Origin: Tepidibacter sp.
GTDB lineage: Bacteria; Bacillota; Clostridia; Peptostreptococcales; Peptostreptococcaceae
Direction of reading: 5' to 3'
NCBI RefSeq assembly: GCF_025210165.1
Contig: NZ_JAOASI010000020.1
Span: 1 to 38,739, forward strand
DNA length: 38,739 nucleotides
Under the pieces are notes generated by a model. That model saw only the letters and a list, made by a program, of their open reading frames with translations, had not been told where the DNA came from and ran no database searches. The position numbers and the translations under genes are program-made. Positions 33,495 to 38,739 of the stretch are shown here, piece after piece. The stretch's first letter is position 1. Every line of letters begins with the position of its first letter.

Positions 33495-34400
33495 CTATCC
33501 AATCTTAGCAGCTGTTAAAACAGCAAGTGCTATTGAGTTTAATTTAGTTTCTTCATTGTCCGCTCTTGAAGTTAATATTATCGGAGCCTTAGCACCAACT
33601 ATAACTCCTGCATTTTTAGACTCTCCAAAGAATACCATAGATTTATAAAGTATATTACCAGCTTCAATATCTGGAGCTAATAGTATATCAGCATATCCTG
33701 CTACAGGATGATCTATTCCTTTATGCTTAGCAGCTTCTACAGATACTGCATTATCAAGAGCAAAAGGTCCTCCAACTATACATCCAGTAAGTTCTCCTCT
33801 TTTGTTCATCTCTTCTAATTCTTTTGCATCTACAGTGTCAGGCATCTTAGGATTAACTTTTTCTTTTGCACAAAGAACAGCTACCTTAGGCTCATCTATA
33901 TCTAATGCATGAGCTATTTGGCAAGCATTTTCTATTATTTGCTTTTTAGTATTTAAGTCTGGAGCTAAATTCATAGCTGCATCTGTTACGAAGAATAATC
34001 TATCATAAGCTTTTAAATCAAATACTGCAACATGGCTTAAAACACTTCCTGTTCTAAGACCTATTTCTTTATCTAAAACAGCTTTTAGTATTATTGACGT
34101 ATCAACTAGTCCTTTCATAACCATATGAGCTTTTCCAGTTGAAACTAACTCTACAGCTTTTCTAGAAGCTAAAGCTAAGTCTGCTTCTTCTATTAATTCA
34201 TAGTTGTTTAAATCTATATTAATTTCTTTTGCTATTTCTTTAGTTTTTTCTATATCTCCTACAAGTATAGCATTAGCTATTCCTTCTTTTCTAGCCATCT
34301 CAACAGCCATTAAAACTTCTTTATCTTGAGAGCAAGCTACAGAAATAGTTTTAGGTCCTCTTTCTCTAGCAAATTTGATTACTTCTTGAAAATCTCTCAT
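33495..34400 (-). CDS. ptb: Phosphate butyryltransferase
   Basis: Ptb swaps CoA for phosphate on butyryl- or branched acyl-CoA, giving the acyl-phosphate used by Buk. The 301-residue protein shows the PTA/PTB fold with D-A-A-M-N-L-A-P near 155, [12 protein letters not shown] and [13 protein letters not shown]. Its ATG overlaps the stop of the first buk (TAATG). Lying between two kinases, it forms one short pathway with them. Confidence 0.95.
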   Translation of the reverse strand: MRDFQEVIKFARERGPKTISVACSQDKEVLMAVEMARKEGIANAILVGDIEKTKEIAKEINIDLNNYELIEEADLALASRKAVELVSTGKAHMVMKGLVDTSIILKAVLDKEIGLRTGSVLSHVAVFDLKAYDRLFFVTDAAMNLAPDLNTKKQIIENACQIAHALDIDEPKVAVLCAKEKVNPKMPDTVDAKELEEMNKRGELTGCIVGGPFALDNAVSVEAAKHKGIDHPVAGYADILLAPDIEAGNILYKSMVFFGESKNAGVIVGAKAPIILTSRADNEETKLNSIALAVLTAAKIG

Positions 34401-35485
34401 TAGAATGCCACCTCTTCTTCGTATATTTTAGCTTTTTCTTCAGCGTTTATGACTCTTAATGCTCCTTCATTTAAAGCCTTCATTTCATCCTCACCAGGCT
34501 CAACTGCTACAGGTGCAATAAAATCAACCATATCTTTTATATAATCTATTAAATACTCAGAGTACGCAAGTCCTCCAGTAATTACTATTGTTTTTACATC
34601 TCCGTTTAATACTGTTGCCATAGATCCTATTTCCTTTGCTATTTGATATCCCATAGCTTCAAATATAAGCTTTGCTTTTTCGTCACCTTCGTTTATCCTC
34701 TTTGTAACCTCTCTAGCATCATTTGTGTTAAGATATCCTACAAGTCCACCTTTACCTTTAAGCTTAGATTTAATTTCTTTGTAAGTGTACTTTCCAGAAA
34801 AACACATCTTAGCTAAATCTCCAACTGGAAGTCCTCCTGTTCTTTCTGGAGAAAATGGTCCCATCTCATTTGCATTGTTATAATCTACAGACTTTCCTCT
34901 TTTTAAAGGAGCAACGCTTATTCCTCCTCCAAGATGAGCTACTATCATGTTTATATCTTCAAAGTCTTCACCTAGCTTAGTTGCAACTCTTCTTCCGACA
35001 GCCTTTATATTTAAAGCATGTCCTAAAGATTTTCTCTTTATCTCAGGAATACCAGATATTCTAGCAATTTCCTCAAATTCATCTACTGCAACTGGGTCTA
35101 CTATAAAGCTTGGTATATTTTGCTCATCAGCTATTGATTTTGCTATTATACCACCTAAGTTTGATGCATGTTCTCCTTGAACACCTAATTTTAAATCATC
35201 TATCATCTTAGGTGTAACTTCATATGTACCACCTGGCATAGGTCTTAACAAACCACCTCTACCAACTACAGCTATAAGGTCTTCTGATGTATAACCTTCC
35301 TCTTTTAGCCAGTCTATTATAATTTCTTTTCTCATCTCAAATTGATCTGCTATTTTATCGTATTTTTCTAGTTTTTCTATTGAATGAGTAAGGTTTTTTT
35401 GGATAACGTTTTCACTTTCTTTGAATAAAGCCACTTTCGTTGAAGTTGAACCTGGATTAATAACAAGAACATAATTCTTTGACAC
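34400..35485 (-). CDS. buk: Butyrate/branched-chain acid kinase, first copy
   Basis: The 361-residue kinase keeps the same ASKHA blocks as the second copy ([38 protein letters not shown]) and is clearly a paralogue. The start is GTG at 35485, preceded by GGGGTGAT; no in-frame ATG fits. Two kinases around one Ptb may serve straight and branched acids separately. It is first in the buk-ptb-buk-ATPase order, and a promoter should lie in 35486-35601. Confidence 0.93.
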   Translation of the reverse strand: MSKNYVLVINPGSTSTKVALFKESENVIQKNLTHSIEKLEKYDKIADQFEMRKEIIIDWLKEEGYTSEDLIAVVGRGGLLRPMPGGTYEVTPKMIDDLKLGVQGEHASNLGGIIAKSIADEQNIPSFIVDPVAVDEFEEIARISGIPEIKRKSLGHALNIKAVGRRVATKLGEDFEDINMIVAHLGGGISVAPLKRGKSVDYNNANEMGPFSPERTGGLPVGDLAKMCFSGKYTYKEIKSKLKGKGGLVGYLNTNDAREVTKRINEGDEKAKLIFEAMGYQIAKEIGSMATVLNGDVKTIVITGGLAYSEYLIDYIKDMVDFIAPVAVEPGEDEMKALNEGALRVINAEEKAKIYEEEVAF

Positions 35486-35601
35486 AGTATCACCCCATAA
35501 GAAATTTTTTCTCTACGTATATTATGATATATTGAAATAAAAAAAAATGCAATATGAATTGCAATATCATTTCGCAATTTTTTTACATTTTTTTTAATTT
35601 A

Positions 35602-36798
35602 CTATTCACCTATTACAACGTATTCAGGGTCTATTTGTACGCTTTTCACTTTTATAGGTATATTGTATTTTATTCTAAATTTTGCAGGATTCAATTCTTC
35701 TTCTTGCATATTGATAAATAATTGTACATCTTTTTCAGTTATATCTTGCTCGTTTTCTTCTATATATGTAACTTTTACATTTATGTCATCTGGTAAATTA
35801 TTTTTTGAAATATCTAAATTGTGTATGTTGTCTTTGTATTCAATTCTTTTTGATGAAATTGTTAAATTTTTGCTTACTAGTTTAGCTACTTTAAAACTCA
35901 CATTTACACTTTTAATATCACTGTCTATATTTTGCGGAATATCTATATTTAAATTTATGTTTTTGTTTTCTCTTAAATTTGATATGTCTATTTCTTGTGT
36001 ATATATGTCCTTTATAGCGTCTATTTCCTCTATTTTACCAGTTACATTTATAGTTTTTAAATCCAAATCATAACCTAATAATTCATATCCTTCCTCTATT
36101 TTCCCTTTTAGATTTAAAATCAAGGGTACTTCTTTATTCTTGTTAAATCCTATACCAGCATACACATACTCATCCTTTATATTTATACCTTCTACTGTTT
36201 TACCATTCTTATCTATAGGTATTATCTGAGCTTTTGTGTTAAAGTCTTTTGTTTTATTTTTTAAATCTACTTTACATATAAGTCTATCAACCGTTTCCAC
36301 AAGACTTTTAGGCCCCTCTATAAATGTGCTTTTAGGAGAATATGATATATTATCCAATTTTAAATCTTTATTTGATTTATTTAAAGTTTTAATTATTATA
36401 TCTTTTTTAGTATATATATTTTCTTCTATATTCAAATTTATATTATTCGGAATAATAGTATAAGTTATATTACTTGGCATGTCTAAATCTAGCTTTAATT
36501 TATTTTCACCTATTTTAGGAGATTCTAAGTTAGTATTTATTTCTAAATCTCTTTTTTGAATATCTTTTATTAAGGATCTTCTTCCTCTTAATATTATTTT
36601 TGCATTTAAATCAACTTCTGGATATAACATCATATCATTTTCTTGTAATATATCTATATTATTAATGTTTACATCTACTTCATCATAGTCCTTTAGTATT
36701 ATAGGATCTACCTCTGCCATTACATATATCCACATGAAAAAGGCGAAAAATATAGATATTGTCTTTATTTTCAAATTCCTTTTAAAAATATCTATCAT
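35602..36798 (-). CDS. cdaR: CdaR, YbbR-domain regulator of c-di-AMP synthesis
   Basis: CdaR sits outside the membrane and controls the CdaA cyclase. The 398-residue protein has one N-terminal membrane segment (about 10-30), then a beta-rich extracytoplasmic part of about four YbbR repeats. No enzyme motif is present. The ATG overlaps the cdaA stop by 4 bp, so the pair is translated together. glmM, the usual third gene of this cluster, lies about 8 kb further on. Confidence 0.92.
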   Translation of the reverse strand: MIDIFKRNLKIKTISIFFAFFMWIYVMAEVDPIILKDYDEVDVNINNIDILQENDMMLYPEVDLNAKIILRGRRSLIKDIQKRDLEINTNLESPKIGENKLKLDLDMPSNITYTIIPNNINLNIEENIYTKKDIIIKTLNKSNKDLKLDNISYSPKSTFIEGPKSLVETVDRLICKVDLKNKTKDFNTKAQIIPIDKNGKTVEGINIKDEYVYAGIGFNKNKEVPLILNLKGKIEEGYELLGYDLDLKTINVTGKIEEIDAIKDIYTQEIDISNLRENKNINLNIDIPQNIDSDIKSVNVSFKVAKLVSKNLTISSKRIEYKDNIHNLDISKNNLPDDINVKVTYIEENEQDITEKDVQLFINMQEEELNPAKFRIKYNIPIKVKSVQIDPEYVVIGE

Positions 36799-37613
36799 TT
36801 GAAAAATACTCCTCTTTTAAAAATTGTTTTATTTTCTCCATGTTTTTTAAAGTTTTGATTTAGTATGTTTTTTATATACTCTTTTGATATAGATTTGTAT
36901 AGCTTTCCACTTTCTGCTATTGATATTGTTCCAGTTTCTTCAGATACTATTATAGATATACAGTCTGATTTTTCACTTATACCTATTCCCGCTCTATGTC
37001 TAGTTCCCAATTCTTTATTTATATTTTTGCTTTCTGTAAGAGGTAAAAAACACCCAGCTGCTCTTACTCTACTGTTTCTTATTACTAAAGCTCCATCATG
37101 AAGTGGAGTATTAGGAATAAATATATTTATTAAAAGCTGTCTTGTTATTTTAGCATCTATAATTGTTCCAGTTTGAATTATATCATTTATTCCAGTTTCT
37201 CTTTCTATTATTATTAAAGCTCCTATTTTTTGTCTTGCTAAAGAATATATAGCTTCTATTAGTTCATCTATTATTTCATTTATATTTTCTTCATCAAATT
37301 CACCTATAGGCTTTAATATAAATTTAGTTCTACCAATATATTCAAGCGCTCTTCTAAGTTCTGGCTGAAATACTATTAATATTGCTATTACTCCTATTGA
37401 TATAGTGTTTTCTAGTACCCAGTGTACTACGTGTAGTTGTAAAAGTTCACTTAATTTAGTAGCTATTAAAAGGACAAATATGCCTTTTATTAATTGTTCT
37501 GCACTTGTTTCTTTTATTAACATATATAGTTTATAAAAAACATAAGCTACTATACTTATATCTATTATATCTAAGATAGTTATGTTCATTATGATATCTT
37601 TTATATCCCACAA
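36795..37613 (-). CDS. cdaA: CdaA, membrane diadenylate cyclase
   Basis: CdaA joins two ATP into c-di-AMP, which controls potassium and osmolyte balance and cell-wall state. The 272-residue protein has three N-terminal membrane segments (about 12-85), then the DAC domain with D173-G-A and R205-H-R motifs and A-G-C-F-L-P-L-T between them. The start is TTG at 37613, 8 nt after GGAGG; the first ATG, eight codons later, lacks a good site. Confidence 0.95.
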   Translation of the reverse strand: MWDIKDIIMNITILDIIDISIVAYVFYKLYMLIKETSAEQLIKGIFVLLIATKLSELLQLHVVHWVLENTISIGVIAILIVFQPELRRALEYIGRTKFILKPIGEFDEENINEIIDELIEAIYSLARQKIGALIIIERETGINDIIQTGTIIDAKITRQLLINIFIPNTPLHDGALVIRNSRVRAAGCFLPLTESKNINKELGTRHRAGIGISEKSDCISIIVSEETGTISIAESGKLYKSISKEYIKNILNQNFKKHGENKTIFKRGVFFK

Positions 37614-37785
37614 TTTAGAAACCTCCTATAATATTCTTTATTATATATTATTTTACGGATTAATTATTTCATACATTGAGAAATAATTCAATAAGTAAAG
37701 CATATATATTTGTAATATAAGTAAAAAGTATCACTTTTTAGCTTAACTCTTAAATTTTCTATATTATAATATTTTCCTATAGAAT

Positions 37786-37822
37786 AAAAAAAGCTCAATC
37801 ATATATATGATTAAGCTTTTTT
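37786..37822 (-). terminator. Terminator of the tRNA cluster
   Basis: AAAAAAGCTTAATCAT and ATGATTGAGCTTTTTT form a 16-bp stem with one G:U pair and a T-tail on the minus strand, just past the last tRNA. Confidence 0.9.
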
Positions 37823-37826
37823 GTAA

Positions 37827-37903
37827 TGGCGTACCTGCAGGGATTCGAACCCCGGACACGTGGCTTAGAAGGCCACTGCTCTATCCAACTGAGCTACAGG
37901 TAC
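37827..37903 (-). tRNA. tRNA-Arg (anticodon TCT)
   Basis: Full cloverleaf on the minus strand from GTACCTGTAGCTCAG to GGTACGCCA, with T-loop GGTTCGAATCC and encoded CCA. Anticodon loop CTTCTAA. Confidence 0.97.
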
Positions 37904-37912
37904 ATATTAAAT

Positions 37913-37988
37913 TGGAGCGGAAAACGAGATTCGAACTCGCGACCCTCGCCTTGGCAAGGCGATGCTCTACCACTGAGCCATTTCCGCT
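37913..37988 (-). tRNA. tRNA-Gly (anticodon GCC)
   Basis: Full cloverleaf, 5' AGCGGAAATGGCTCAG, anticodon loop TTGCCAA, T-loop AGTTCGAATCT, encoded CCA. Confidence 0.97.
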
Positions 37989-38000
37989 CATATGATATTT

Positions 38001-38084
38001 TGGTGCGGGTGGAGGGACTTGAACCCCCACGCTAAAAGCGCTAGATCCTAAGTCTAGTGCGTCTGCCAATTCCGCCACACCCGC
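38001..38084 (-). tRNA. tRNA-Leu (anticodon TAG)
   Basis: Class II tRNA with long variable arm, 5' GCGGGTGTGGCGGAA, anticodon loop CTTAGGA, encoded CCA. Confidence 0.97.
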
Positions 38085-38089
38085 ATGTG

Positions 38090-38164
38090 TGGAGCTAGTG
38101 ATAGGAATCGAACCTACAACCTGCTGATTACAAGTCAGCTGCTCTACCGTTGAGCCACACTAGC
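38090..38164 (-). tRNA. tRNA-Thr (anticodon TGT)
   Basis: 5' GCTAGTGTGGCTCAA, anticodon loop CTTGTAA, T-loop GGTTCGATTCC, encoded CCA. Confidence 0.97.
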
Positions 38165-38232
38165 ATGTATTTTTTTGTAAAATAAAAACCCAAAGATATT
38201 TTTATATCTATGAGCTAATTTATTGAATTATT

Positions 38233-38309
38233 TGGCGACCTGGAAGGGACTCGAACCCTCGACCTCCAGCGTGACAGGCTGGCATTCTAACCAACTGAAC
38301 TACCAGGCC
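38233..38309 (-). tRNA. tRNA-Asp (anticodon GTC)
   Basis: 5' GGCCTGGTAGTTCAG, anticodon loop CTGTCAC, T-loop GGTTCGAGTCC, encoded CCA. Confidence 0.97.
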
Positions 38310-38316
38310 AAATAAT

Positions 38317-38392
38317 TGGTGGGCTCAACAGGGCTCGAACCTGTGACCCCCTGCTTGTAAGGCAGGTGCTCTCCCAGCTGAGCTATGAGCCC
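38317..38392 (-). tRNA. tRNA-Val (anticodon TAC)
   Basis: 5' GGGCTCATAGCTCAG, anticodon loop CTTACAA, T-loop GGTTCGAGCCC, encoded CCA. Confidence 0.97.
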
Positions 38393-38401
38393 AATTATTA
38401 A

Positions 38402-38476
38402 TGGTGACCCCTAGGGGAATCGAACCCCTGTTACCGCCGTGAAAGGGCGGTGTCTTAACCGCTTGACCAAGGGGCC
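38402..38476 (-). tRNA. tRNA-Glu (anticodon TTC)
   Basis: 5' GGCCCCTTGGTCAAG, anticodon loop CTTTCAC, T-loop GGTTCGATTCC, encoded CCA. Confidence 0.97.
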
Positions 38477-38478
38477 AT

Positions 38479-38554
<76 letters not shown>

Positions 38555-38562
38555 TCATTTTG

Positions 38563-38651
38563 TGGTGCCGAGGACCGGAATCGAACCGGTACGATCTGTA
38601 AGGACCGCAGGATTTTAAGTCCTGTGCGTCTGCCAGTTCCGCCACCTCGGC
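38563..38651 (-). tRNA. tRNA-Leu (anticodon TAA)
   Basis: Class II tRNA with long variable arm, 5' GCCGAGGTGGCGGAA, anticodon loop CTTAAAA, encoded CCA. Confidence 0.97.
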
Positions 38652-38659
38652 ATTTTTTT

Positions 38660-38734
38660 TGGCTCCAAGGGTGGGGCTCGAACCCACAGCCTATCGGTTA
38701 ACAGCCGATTGCTCCACCATTGAGCTACCTTGGA
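38660..38734 (-). tRNA. tRNA-Asn (anticodon GTT)
   Basis: 5' TCCAAGGTAGCTCAA, anticodon loop CTGTTAA, T-loop GGTTCGAGCCC, encoded CCA. The cluster may continue past the window. Confidence 0.97.
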
Positions 38735-38739
38735 ACATA

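Noticed and set aside
35486-35601. Strong promoter for the buk-ptb operon
   Set aside because: TTGCAT-17-TATCAT is present, but the -35 match is poor; a promoter is likely here but not located.

Overview
The window is AT-rich, low-GC Firmicute chromosome. The gene order cdaA-cdaR, butyrate kinase/phosphate butyryltransferase, a four-subunit 2-oxoacid:ferredoxin oxidoreductase, glmM and ribozyme-controlled glmS points to an anaerobic amino-acid-fermenting member of the Clostridia, most likely Peptostreptococcaceae (Clostridioides/Romboutsia/Paraclostridium-like). That placement is from recalled gene order and codon use, not from a search.

Layout. (1) 1-1607: debris on the far side of the Tn7 attachment site. 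It holds the 3' end of an IS4-type transposase gene, a tnsC'/tnsB' relic almost identical to the intact genes downstream, a TGT-starting A-rich repeat array that looks like another Tn7-type end, a 200-bp imperfect palindrome, and the distal half of the glmS terminator. (2) 1613-24140: a complete 22,528-bp Tn7-like transposon with matching TGT...ACA ends, three dispersed TnsB-type sites on the left, four contiguous 20-bp sites on the right, and a perfect 5-bp target duplication (ATACC). It carries tnsABCDE next to its right end and sits 21-25 bp past the glmS stop codon, inside the loop of the glmS terminator. (3) Cargo, 1873-15612: an apparently undescribed RiPP (modified peptide) cluster. It has two small homologous precursors with identical Cys spacing, two paralogous RRE-radical SAM-SPASM enzymes, a third SPASM enzyme, a cytosolic subtilisin-like protease, an MacB/LolD-type ABC pair and an ABC exporter. 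Divergent from it is a complete agr-type quorum-sensing cassette (agrB, agrD, agrC, agrA). (4) 24166-37613: core genes glmS, glmM, a YitT-family membrane protein, VOR/KOR subunits, a P-loop ATPase, buk-ptb-buk, cdaR and cdaA, all on the minus strand. (5) 37827-38734: ten tRNA genes on the minus strand, ended by a terminator.

How it fits together. TnsD is expected to recognise the 3' end of glmS and TnsABC to insert beside it; TnsE would direct the element to mobile plasmids. Insertion has cut the glmS terminator in two, so glmS transcription should run into tnsA. A 42-bp inverted repeat spans the tnsA promoter and ribosome binding site in a way that would mask the site only on read-through transcripts. 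In the cargo, AgrB/AgrD would make a cyclic signal, AgrC/AgrA would sense it, and the divergent promoter would switch on peptide production; this control is inferred from layout. In the core region, branched-chain 2-oxoacids could be oxidised to acyl-CoA and turned into acid plus ATP by Ptb and Buk, while CdaA/CdaR make and control c-di-AMP and GlmM/GlmS supply amino-sugar precursors.
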